The position numbers and the translations under genes were made by a program. A stretch of 64,000 nt of DNA from assembly GCA_017442535.1 (NCBI GenBank), contig JAFRZL010000015.1, positions 80,995-144,994 of the forward strand, written 5' to 3'. Source of the DNA: Bacillota bacterium. GTDB lineage: Bacteria; Bacillota; Clostridia; Lachnospirales; Bianqueaceae. Every line of letters starts with the position of its first letter. Position 1 is the stretch's first letter. This document shows, in pieces, positions 46,681 through 54,607 of the stretch. The notes below the pieces were generated by a model. That model searched no databases and had not been told where the DNA came from. It was given only the letters and a program-made list of their open reading frames with translations.

Positions 46681-48012
46681 ATGAGAGATATGACGGAGGG
46701 GTCACCGCATTCGCATCTGTGGCGTTATGCTCTTCCCCTTTTACTCGGCAACTGGCTGCAGCTGGCCTATAACGCGATCGATTCGATTATTGCGGGACGT
46801 TTTATCGGTAAAAATGCGCTTGCCGCGGAGGGTATCGCCGGACCGGTTATGAATCTGGTCATTCTGGCCATCACAGGTCTGTGCATCGGCGCCGGTGTTC
46901 TGATGAGTGAATCCTTCGGTGCCAAGAATTTCAAGAAGCTTCAGCGTTCCATGGCGACCATGCTGATCTTCGGGGCAATTACCTGCTGTCTGGTAACCGT
47001 TCTGGGGCTGGTTTTTACGCCTCTGATCCTGCGTCTGCTGGCGGTTCCCGATGAGATTTTCAACATCACCGTCATCTATCTGCGAATCACGTTTCTTGGC
47101 GCTCCGTTCACCTTCTTCTATAATGCGCTCGCGTCCGGGCTGAAGAGTGTCGGCGATTCCAAGACACCGCTTAAATTCCTTGCGATTTCCGCTATTCTGA
47201 ACGCTGTTCTGGACCTGATCTTCCTGGGTATCTTCCGCTTCGGAATCGTCTGCAGCGCCGTTACCACGGTGGTAGCAGAAGCCGTTTCCGCGATCCTTGC
47301 GGGTGGATATATGCTGTTAAAGGTTCCCGAGCTTACACCCAAGCGCGAAGACATGCAGATCGACCGGCCCCTGCTCAAACAGATCCTCCGTTACGGCGGC
47401 CCCACTGCTTTGCAGCAGGCGGTTCAGCCCATCGGTAAAGTTCTGATCCAGGGTCAGGTGAATGCGCTCGGTGTCAATGTCATCGCGGCTTTCAATGCGG
47501 TGACCAGGGTGGATGATTTCGCCTGTATTCCCGAACAGGGCATCTCTTCCGCTGTTTCCACCTTTATCGCGCAGAATCGCGGTGCCGGCAAAGAAGAACG
47601 TATCCGTCCCGGTTTCCGCGCTGGTCTGCGTCTTGAGATCGGCTATTGGCTGATTATCGGCAGTATCGCACTTCTGCTCCGCCGTCCCATTGTCAGTATG
47701 TTCGTGACCGGTGAGGGTGCCAATGAAGTCGTCCGTCTGGGCAGCCAGTATCTGCTGTATATGTCGCTCTTCTACCTCTGGCCGGCTATGACAAATTGTT
47801 TCCAGGGCTTCTACCGTGGCATGGGTATGATGTATACGACCATGCTCGGCACATTTATCCAGGTATTCTTCCGCACCGCCTGCACCTATCTGCTGGCTCC
47901 GCGCATGGGGATCACAGGTATCGCCATCTCTTGCGCCATCGGCTGGACCTTGATGCTAGCCTTCGAGATACCCTATTATTTCGTCACCTGCCGCAAGCGC
48001 AAGCTCCCATAG
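46681..48012 (+). CDS. MATE-family efflux transporter
   Basis: A 443-residue twelve-helix MATE protein, third in the window. WRYALPLLLGNWLQLAYNAIDSIIAGRF at the start (family entry) and the second-half entry LRYGGPTALQQAVQPIG near residue 237 are typical. It follows lexA by 38 nt with CGGAG before its ATG, so it could be co-transcribed with lexA and hence DNA-damage induced; dinF, a MATE gene, is likewise beside lexA in E. coli. The start and length look normal. Confidence 0.88.
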   Translation: MRDMTEGSPHSHLWRYALPLLLGNWLQLAYNAIDSIIAGRFIGKNALAAEGIAGPVMNLVILAITGLCIGAGVLMSESFGAKNFKKLQRSMATMLIFGAITCCLVTVLGLVFTPLILRLLAVPDEIFNITVIYLRITFLGAPFTFFYNALASGLKSVGDSKTPLKFLAISAILNAVLDLIFLGIFRFGIVCSAVTTVVAEAVSAILAGGYMLLKVPELTPKREDMQIDRPLLKQILRYGGPTALQQAVQPIGKVLIQGQVNALGVNVIAAFNAVTRVDDFACIPEQGISSAVSTFIAQNRGAGKEERIRPGFRAGLRLEIGYWLIIGSIALLLRRPIVSMFVTGEGANEVVRLGSQYLLYMSLFYLWPAMTNCFQGFYRGMGMMYTTMLGTFIQVFFRTACTYLLAPRMGITGIAISCAIGWTLMLAFEIPYYFVTCRKRKLP

Positions 48013-48042
48013 CGCAGTACTGATCATATTGACCGAGAAAGT

Positions 48043-48082
48043 AAAACGGATCGCTGCATTCGTTACAGCAATCCGTTTTTTT
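48043..48082. terminator. Bidirectional terminator between the MATE gene and the TIR/RyR operon
   Basis: AACGGATCGCTG and CAGCAATCCGTT form a stem with one mismatch, with AAAA on the left and TTTTTTT on the right. It ends the lexA-MATE message and, on the minus strand, the five-gene operon. Confidence 0.85.
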
Positions 48083-48153
48083 GTGTCTTTCCGGACAGCG
48101 GTTATTCAAAAGAAGCCCGCTGTGCAGCCGGTTCATCTCCGGTAATCTGAGGT

Positions 48154-49710
48154 TTACAGCCGGTCCGACTTAAGGCCCAGGCCCGCGGCGTCTGACAGCA
48201 GCTTCCAGGGACCATCATCCTTTGCCTGATCTGCTTCGGACAATTGTTCAAACGGAACAAGCATCGGATGAAGGCGTTTCGCGTTGTCACGGACCGGCGC
48301 GTACTTCCAGTTATTCATCAGATGGAAGCGGCTCCAACGCTCATGCTCGATGCGCCGGCAGCACTCGTGCCCTGCAGGATCCAGTTTGCACCAGACGCGG
48401 AACGCTTCTTTAAAATCTTCTCTTCCGTTCAGTAAGATCCGGCTTTTGACCGTCAGATGATCCGCGGAAGCAAGGTTAGAGCGGCGCAGGAAGCTGCCGA
48501 TTTCGTTCCAGCCGGGCTGTACTCCTCCGGCATTCGCGCAGTAGATCCCGTGCAGACGGACGGCCAGCTGATTCAGCTCCTCGCGCAGCACATTTTCGGG
48601 CGTAAAGATCTCCTCCTGTGATCCAAAGGTAATGACGCCTTCACGCTGCCAGGACAGACGGGCGTGCACAGGCGCACTCACCGGACAGTAGCGCTGCAGC
48701 CGCGAAAGCCGATCTGCGGTGACATTCTCATCCTCCCAACAGAGGATGACGCGGTCGGCGTCCTGGTACGGAGCCCAGTCCTGATTCCACACTTCGCCGG
48801 CAAAAACCAGGCTATCACCTCCGGAATCTCCCCCGCTCAGATCGGCAAACCGGTCAAGATACGGGTGGCAGCGGCAAAAATCGCTCCAGTCGCCAATGAG
48901 AACATAGCGGACGGACTGATCAGGAGATACGACATTGGTAAGCAGTGCCTGCTCCAAAAGAGCTTCTGCAAAAGCACCCTCGCCGGCCAGCACAATGGTT
49001 TCGCGGGCATCTTTCAGCGGATAACGCTTCCAGTAGCTGCGCGCGCAGCATTCTGCCGCATGGAAGAAATGCCGGGTCGGGGGAAGCTTGTCCGGTTCGT
49101 GCTCGCTCAGGCACCAGCTCTCCGCGCCCAGGGCATCAGCTTCGGCAGAAAGGCGTTCGTTTACGGCCGGGTCACTGTCCATGCAGAGGATGTAGGGAAG
49201 TTTTCCGGTCTTTTTCAAACCGATCAGTTCACGGAGCGGCAAGGACAGCAGCATGCCTCCGGATTCCCGGACTCCTTCATCGTTTTCTCCGGACAGGAAG
49301 ATCAGCACAGCGTCCGGCTCGCTTTCATGAATAGCGCGGGCGAGCACCAGCGCTTCCGTAGAGGCGGCGGAAAACACATACCAGTCTATTTTACGGAGGA
49401 ACTTCAACCTGAGGACCGGAAGCCAGCGTCCGCGAAGGATGCGAAGCAGCAGACCGACCAGAGAGACCAGGACCCCAAGGCTCATCAGCTGGAAAACAGC
49501 GCCGATCACGCGGCCCCAGGCGGTCACCGGATAAAGGTCGCCATAGCCCACCGTCGTCAGCGTCGTCAGCGAATACCAGAACGCGAGTGGCAGCGAGGTG
49601 ATGCCCGCGCCGTCCGCACCTTTTTCCGTCAACACGAGAAGTCCCAGCAGCGCCAGATACAGGAGCAAGAGTGCGGCAACCAGAATCAGTCTTTTTCCTT
49701 TGTTATTCAT
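48154..49710 (-). CDS. K+ channel with two Rossmann-like domains and a C-terminal RyR domain
   Basis: A 518-residue protein. Two membrane helices (about 7-28 and 65-90) enclose a pore loop with TTVGYGDLYP near 52-61, the K+ selectivity filter. The cytosolic part has a Rossmann-like unit starting near 108 (WYVFSAASTEALVLARAI, no Gly-rich loop), a second near 240 (TIVLAGEGAFAEALLEQAL), and a C-terminal RyR domain (about 400-505) with EHERW (455-459), WKY (468-470), HP (481-482) and VPFEQL (485-490). Channels with TrkA-N/RCK domains open or close on nucleotide or ion binding; RyR is the extra and probable sensing part. Last gene of the five-gene operon; overlaps its upstream gene by 8 nt. Confidence 0.85.
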   Translation of the reverse strand: MNNKGKRLILVAALLLLYLALLGLLVLTEKGADGAGITSLPLAFWYSLTTLTTVGYGDLYPVTAWGRVIGAVFQLMSLGVLVSLVGLLLRILRGRWLPVLRLKFLRKIDWYVFSAASTEALVLARAIHESEPDAVLIFLSGENDEGVRESGGMLLSLPLRELIGLKKTGKLPYILCMDSDPAVNERLSAEADALGAESWCLSEHEPDKLPPTRHFFHAAECCARSYWKRYPLKDARETIVLAGEGAFAEALLEQALLTNVVSPDQSVRYVLIGDWSDFCRCHPYLDRFADLSGGDSGGDSLVFAGEVWNQDWAPYQDADRVILCWEDENVTADRLSRLQRYCPVSAPVHARLSWQREGVITFGSQEEIFTPENVLREELNQLAVRLHGIYCANAGGVQPGWNEIGSFLRRSNLASADHLTVKSRILLNGREDFKEAFRVWCKLDPAGHECCRRIEHERWSRFHLMNNWKYAPVRDNAKRLHPMLVPFEQLSEADQAKDDGPWKLLSDAAGLGLKSDRL

Positions 49711-51571
49711 CTTCGTCAGCCTCCAGCAGGGAAGGGATCATCCGGATATTGTCACGGTCCAGCTGCTTGTAGTCTACGTCCCGACCCGTCAGTTCTTTTT
49801 CTCTACGGCTCAGTTCAGGCAGCTCGTCCCAGGGGATCATGCAGGCGTGGAGCCGGCCCTCACTGTCCTTTGCGACCTTCAGGCTGCTCTTTCCCTTGCT
49901 CTCCATCTCCTCACGGTAGCGTGCCGCTCTTGCTTCGAAGACCTCCCCGGGCATCGGGCGGTATCCCATCGTGTAGTGGAAAGCCGTCCAGCGCAGGTGT
50001 TCAGTCTCGGCCAGATTCTCCATCAGGGTCGGATCGTCCGGAAAACCGTTCGTTTTCAGCTCTTTCGCATCCAGCCCGGCCATCGTCACAAAGGCGTCGC
50101 GATAGTCGGCGCTAGCCCGGCAGCTCATGCGGCTGAAATAATCACAGTCGGCCCAGTCCTCTTCCAAGCTTCGGCCGCTGTCCAGATGGTAGCGGTGATT
50201 GATGATCTTGGCCATCTCATCCATGCCGTTATCAAGGATCTCAGGCGTATAGGGATCCGCCGTATCAGGAAGACCATCATCGCCGGAAAAGCTCGTAACG
50301 CCCCGGGACGAGACTTGCAGAAGCACCGCCCTGCTCTCACGCTCGGCCAGAAAATCACGGTATTCGCGCGCGATCTCGGCGTTTTCAGAATCGCTGCCCG
50401 TACAGATCACGACCATATTGAGCTCCCTGACGTGCTCTGCCAGATAGCGGTAGACCGCGACGCTCCGGGCATTATCCTCCTGGAAATCGACCTCATACTC
50501 CTCCAGCATCTGGCCGTAGTGCGAAATAAAGCGCCCCGCCTGCCGGCTGTAATCATTGGCAATGATGAGTGCGTGGAAGCGGCTGCCGGCGAACTGGCCG
50601 TTGCAGATCAGGCTGCGCAGCACGGCCTGACCGGTCTGTCCGAAGCCGACAATGAGCGCCTCGAAGTTCTCATCCGCACGGCCTTCTTTCGTAAAGCGCA
50701 TCGTACTCCAGGGCGGACAGACCCGGATCAGCAGACGAGCGAGAAGGTCGTTCCGGCTGAAGAGGGTGACCGAACCGAATCCGCTCTCTCCTGAAGAAGC
50801 CTGCAGGAGCACTCCGGCGCTTTCCTCTTCGGTCAGCAGCGTGACGCGCGTCCGCGAAGCTTCGATGCCGGCTTCCTTCAGCGCCGCCTGCATTTCTTCC
50901 GCAAATCGGAGGTTTTTGCTGCCGTCAGGATCCAGGCAGTAAACGGCGAGCTGTTTTCTGCCCGAGCGCACACCCAGCCTTTTCAGGAGCAGTGCTCCGG
51001 GCTTCTGCAGGGCCGGATCGCTAAACAGCAGCCAGCCGCTTTTCAGGATCCGATTATCATAGCTCAGGGCCGAGGAATCGCCGATCAGAACGACGACGCA
51101 TTTCTCGCTGCGGAGCTTTTCCGCAAAACGCAGGGAATCATCGTTAACACCATAGATCAGGCTGACTTTCCGGTGGTGCAGGAGCATCAGGCTCAGGGTA
51201 CGGATCAGCCGTGTGCCAACGCCTGCCGCGACGGTACTCGCCGTCAGATACAGCGCGATCAGATGGAAGAAGTAAATGAAGGCCTGGACCGCGTCCGAGC
51301 TGTAGGCGGGAACGGATGCGATCGCCGAAATCTCATTACGCCCGATAAACATACAGAAGACCGAGAACAGCGTACGCATCACGGCCTTCGGCGTCGGACC
51401 GAAGATTACGTAATAGCCGTAGCCATAGAAAAGGATCCCCGCGATCCCGACGAATAAAAACAGAAAGCCCAGCAGACGTGACATGACCTTCGGCTGGAAG
51501 CCCAGTGAAAGCAGCAGCCCGACAAAGAGCAGGCCTGAAATGATCAGCATCAGTATCAGTGCAATTTCCAT
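49703..51571 (-). CDS. Membrane protein with two Rossmann-like domains and a C-terminal RyR domain
   Basis: 622 residues. Three or four membrane helices occupy about 1-130 but no K+ filter is seen. Then come a Rossmann-like unit near 145 (VSLIYGVNDDSLRFAEKL), a canonical one near 307 (ALIVGFGQTGQAVLRSL, G-x-G-x-x-G), and a C-terminal RyR domain (about 500-615; EH 524-525, RW 527-528, His575, IPW 579-581). It repeats the cytosolic plan of the downstream K+ channel, so the two probably arose by duplication and may assemble together. ATG 51571 has AGAGG 8 nt upstream; a reading from 51586 lacks such a site. Confidence 0.8.
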   Translation of the reverse strand: MEIALILMLIISGLLFVGLLLSLGFQPKVMSRLLGFLFLFVGIAGILFYGYGYYVIFGPTPKAVMRTLFSVFCMFIGRNEISAIASVPAYSSDAVQAFIYFFHLIALYLTASTVAAGVGTRLIRTLSLMLLHHRKVSLIYGVNDDSLRFAEKLRSEKCVVVLIGDSSALSYDNRILKSGWLLFSDPALQKPGALLLKRLGVRSGRKQLAVYCLDPDGSKNLRFAEEMQAALKEAGIEASRTRVTLLTEEESAGVLLQASSGESGFGSVTLFSRNDLLARLLIRVCPPWSTMRFTKEGRADENFEALIVGFGQTGQAVLRSLICNGQFAGSRFHALIIANDYSRQAGRFISHYGQMLEEYEVDFQEDNARSVAVYRYLAEHVRELNMVVICTGSDSENAEIAREYRDFLAERESRAVLLQVSSRGVTSFSGDDGLPDTADPYTPEILDNGMDEMAKIINHRYHLDSGRSLEEDWADCDYFSRMSCRASADYRDAFVTMAGLDAKELKTNGFPDDPTLMENLAETEHLRWTAFHYTMGYRPMPGEVFEARAARYREEMESKGKSSLKVAKDSEGRLHACMIPWDELPELSRREKELTGRDVDYKQLDRDNIRMIPSLLEADEDE

Positions 51572-51642
51572 CTTTTTTCCTCTCATGAAACGGCAGTGCC
51601 GTTGTTTTCAGGAAAGTCCGCCTGTTCCCGCGTCCGGAGACA

Positions 51643-53715
51643 TCAGTTGGCGGCTGCCCCGCGCATCATGGCCAGGACTTCATCCATCGCCTGGCTATTG
51701 ATTCCGGCTTTTTTCATCGCCGTGAAATCCAGTTCCACGGACTGCAGTGCGCCCTCTCCGAGCGAAGCAAGCGCCAGAAACACGGTGTCTGCGTCGGCGC
51801 GGCTTCCGTTCAGGAGAAGCGCATATCCCAGATTATACCAGACAAAAACGGAATTGGGCTGAAGACCGTAGGCCTGCAGCGCCGTTTCTTCCGCTTTTGC
51901 GTAATCCCGCTCCACAATGATCTCGTAATAAGCGCGGCGCGCCAGATATTCACTGCGGCTGTAGCTGCCGAGCTCTTCGGAAACAGGGTCGAAAAGTTCC
52001 AGAGACTTCTCAAAGAATTCCTTCGTCGTGCTTTGATCCCCGGCTTTGAAAGCGTTTTCGGCGATGTTGTACCAGGCAAGTGCCAGAGACGCGGCCGATT
52101 CCGCCGTGCCGGTCTCCTCGTAGCGGACCGCCTGAATCTCGGCAAAGCGGCGGTACCACGGATCTGCTTCCGCAAAACGGCCCGCCTGGTTCAGGCAGAG
52201 CCCGTAATTGTTGCAGATTTCGCTGTAAATGCGCTGCGCGTCATCGTTGCTGCGGTCCTGCGCAAAAGCCTCCGCATCCTCTGCGGCGGTGCTGAATATC
52301 TGCTCCGCCTCTTCCAGGCGGCCTTGCCGGGTTAGGCAGTCAGCCAGCGCCGAATCGGCATGCAGCGCGTTGATGCGGTCGATGCGGGAGCTATAGGTCT
52401 CCACAAGACGTCCATACGTTTCTCTCGAGGAACGTAAAGCCGCCTCGGCCTCCGCATACTCCGCGAGCTGCAGATGCGTGAGCCCAAGATTCAGGTGGAT
52501 CGCCGCGTCTGTGAGGCTCCCTGTACTGCCCGAAGGCTCCAGATCAGCCGCGGCTTCTTTCAGGACGTCACGCGCCTTCTCGTACTCGCCGAGGAGGAGC
52601 AGTACGCGGCCTCGGTTGCTGAGGATCGTCGGGCGGATGGCTGACATCCGGTCTCCGAGCCCGGCAAGGGCCCGGCCGAATTCCTCCGAAGCCTCATGGT
52701 AACGCCCTTCCGCCGTCAGAATAACTCCTAGATTGTTGTGGGCCGAAGCAAGCCGTTCAGCGCTCTTGTCCGGGTTTTCGGAGGCTTCCGCAGCAAGCGT
52801 CTGGTAGATGCCGAGGGCCTCCTGCTGGGCCTTTTCCGCATCTTCGTATCTGCTGAGCTTGGTCAGAGCGGTCGAAAGCTTCTCTTCGTTCTCTGCGACG
52901 GCGATCTCCACTTCAACGGATTCCGGAGACATTTCGAGGATCCGGCGGATCTGGGCGGCATTCTCAGAAAGGATGTCCGCAACAGTGCCGAAGACACCCG
53001 GCCGTTCCGCCAGTCTGTCCGGCAGGCCGTAAGTAAGGCGTGACAGGACTTCCATCGAAGTCTGCTGCGAAAGCGCCGCCTTCTGACGGTCCTTCTCTGC
53101 GCTTCTCCAAAGCATCCCGGCGATGCCCGCAACGAAAAGAAACAGCGCTGCCGTGCCTGCTGCGATCCGCGCGGTCCTGATCATGCGACGCAGATGATCC
53201 TCACGGACCAGCTCTTCATGCGGACAGTCCGCCACCCGGGCAATCACCTTCAGCAGTTCCCGGGAAGCGTTTTTTAGGATATCTCCTGCTTTGCCGCTGG
53301 CAGCCCGCACATCCATGACGCGGTCCGCGATATCCGGGATCAGCTTGAGGGAAGGCGGGAAAGAGACTTCCGGTGAGCCGTCGATGAGCAGCGTAAAGAT
53401 CATGTCCGCTTTCCCGTACTCGATGAAAGTCGCCACTTCCCGGTCCACCCATTCCGAAGAAGGCGTGTCCTTTGAACAAACGATGACAAGACATTTCGCG
53501 CTCTGCAGCGCGTTTTCGATAGTATTGCTGAGGATCCGGCTGACCGGGAGTTCCTCCGTATCGCGGAAAACCCTCTGAATGCCGTGACAACCTTTCTCCA
53601 ACAGGGCTTTCGGAAGTCGGTAGGTCTCCAGGAAATGCAGGGTGCGGCCGGTCACTTCACTGTCCAGCGGTTTATGACGGTAGCTCAGGAAGACATCATA
53701 ATGGTTTTCGTTCAT
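51643..53715 (-). CDS. TIR-domain protein with transmembrane helix and TPR repeats
   Basis: 690 residues: an N-terminal TIR domain (about 1-140) with DVFLSYRHK (7-15), a BB-loop region RDTEELPVS, and WVDREV (89-94) whose Glu93 matches the catalytic Glu of TIR NADases such as SARM1. One membrane helix (about 184-203) follows, then TPR-like helical repeats (about 290-680; e.g. AHNNLGVILTAEGRYHEA). TIR enzymes cleave NAD+ and can make cyclic ADP-ribose-like signals; TPRs usually sense or bind partners, here probably outside the membrane if the TIR domain is cytosolic. GGAGG is 6 nt before its ATG, which overlaps the upstream stop (ATGA). Confidence 0.88.
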   Translation of the reverse strand: MNENHYDVFLSYRHKPLDSEVTGRTLHFLETYRLPKALLEKGCHGIQRVFRDTEELPVSRILSNTIENALQSAKCLVIVCSKDTPSSEWVDREVATFIEYGKADMIFTLLIDGSPEVSFPPSLKLIPDIADRVMDVRAASGKAGDILKNASRELLKVIARVADCPHEELVREDHLRRMIRTARIAAGTAALFLFVAGIAGMLWRSAEKDRQKAALSQQTSMEVLSRLTYGLPDRLAERPGVFGTVADILSENAAQIRRILEMSPESVEVEIAVAENEEKLSTALTKLSRYEDAEKAQQEALGIYQTLAAEASENPDKSAERLASAHNNLGVILTAEGRYHEASEEFGRALAGLGDRMSAIRPTILSNRGRVLLLLGEYEKARDVLKEAAADLEPSGSTGSLTDAAIHLNLGLTHLQLAEYAEAEAALRSSRETYGRLVETYSSRIDRINALHADSALADCLTRQGRLEEAEQIFSTAAEDAEAFAQDRSNDDAQRIYSEICNNYGLCLNQAGRFAEADPWYRRFAEIQAVRYEETGTAESAASLALAWYNIAENAFKAGDQSTTKEFFEKSLELFDPVSEELGSYSRSEYLARRAYYEIIVERDYAKAEETALQAYGLQPNSVFVWYNLGYALLLNGSRADADTVFLALASLGEGALQSVELDFTAMKKAGINSQAMDEVLAMMRGAAAN

Positions 53716-54554
53716 GGTGTTCCTCCGTTCTGCTCCCCGTCGGAAGTCCCGCTTCCAATGTCGTCAAGCGCCTCTTCTGCTTCGCGGATCGCTTCCTCCA
53801 CGGCCCGGAGTGCCTCCGGATCGTCGGCGAAAATCCCGGGAAGATCCACGAAAAGGCGGTCCGCCGCGCGCTCGGCCTCTTCCTGCTGCCTGCGAGAGAG
53901 ATCAGCCGCCCTGGCGGCCTGCCATCCGTACCAGCTGAAAATGCCGGCGACCGTGAGGCAGACCGCGGCTGTCACGGCCGCGATGGCCGCGATCCGGCGC
54001 TTCCTTCTCACTTCGTGCCGGCGGACCAGAACGTTCGGATGCAGTTCCAGCGAAGTGGCTGCGATCCGGACCGCCTCATAGCGGAGTTTCTCCTCCCGCT
54101 CCTTCGGTGTCGCCCCGCGAAGGTCTGCCGCCACCGGCTCAACCGTTTCAAGGCGGGTCGTCACCGTCATGTCAGGCAAAATATGCTCGGTTCTTTTCTG
54201 ACGGATGAAAAATTCGGGAAAGGAGTCTGCCGGTTCTCCTTCCGCAATAACCGGGATGATGGACTGAAAGGAGCGCTCCTCCTCAAAAAAGCGCAGGCGT
54301 TGAAGCACCGCGGGCTCCGCTTTGGTCCGCGGCGTACAGATCAGAATCAGCTGGCGGCAATTTGCCAGCTGCTGCTTTTGATCTTCACCGAAGCTTTCGC
54401 CTTTGAAGTCCCGCAGGATGCGGTTGTAGCCAAGCTCCGGATCCGGAAGCACGATGCCCTTCGGGGCCCGGTATTTTTCAAGGCGTACGGCCAGATTCTC
54501 CGCATGGGACTCATCGCCGCTTACGCAGCAAATGCAGGAGTCGTATTGGTACAA
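53712..54554 (-). CDS. Membrane-anchored degenerate TIR-like protein
   Basis: 280 residues. The first 125 follow the TIR fold (YDSCICCVSGDESHAENLAVRL, in part; NRILRDFKGE; QLANCRQLILICTP), like the neighbour's TIR domain. The helix with the catalytic Glu there (WVDREV) reads AVLQRL here, with Arg86 in that place, so NADase activity is unlikely. A basic stretch and one membrane helix (about 188-209) follow, then a Glu/Ala-rich tail. The start is TTG 54554, with GGAGG 7 nt upstream. The protein may be a partner or regulator of the active TIR protein. The TIR assignment is by pattern and context. Confidence 0.65.
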   Translation of the reverse strand: MYQYDSCICCVSGDESHAENLAVRLEKYRAPKGIVLPDPELGYNRILRDFKGESFGEDQKQQLANCRQLILICTPRTKAEPAVLQRLRFFEEERSFQSIIPVIAEGEPADSFPEFFIRQKRTEHILPDMTVTTRLETVEPVAADLRGATPKEREEKLRYEAVRIAATSLELHPNVLVRRHEVRRKRRIAAIAAVTAAVCLTVAGIFSWYGWQAARAADLSRRQQEEAERAADRLFVDLPGIFADDPEALRAVEEAIREAEEALDDIGSGTSDGEQNGGTP

Positions 54555-54607
54555 ATCACACCTCCGATCAAAACACTTCCGCTGACGCAGATGATTGCAG
54601 AAATCCC

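Noticed and set aside
48664..50115. Plus-strand open frame of 483 codons
   Set aside because: Antisense to the two RyR genes. Its translation is rich in Arg, Pro and Ser without domain features, while the minus-strand proteins have clear membrane and filter motifs.
49598..50794. Plus-strand open frame of 398 codons
   Set aside because: Antisense to the filterless RyR membrane protein, with no start signal and no recognisable domain.
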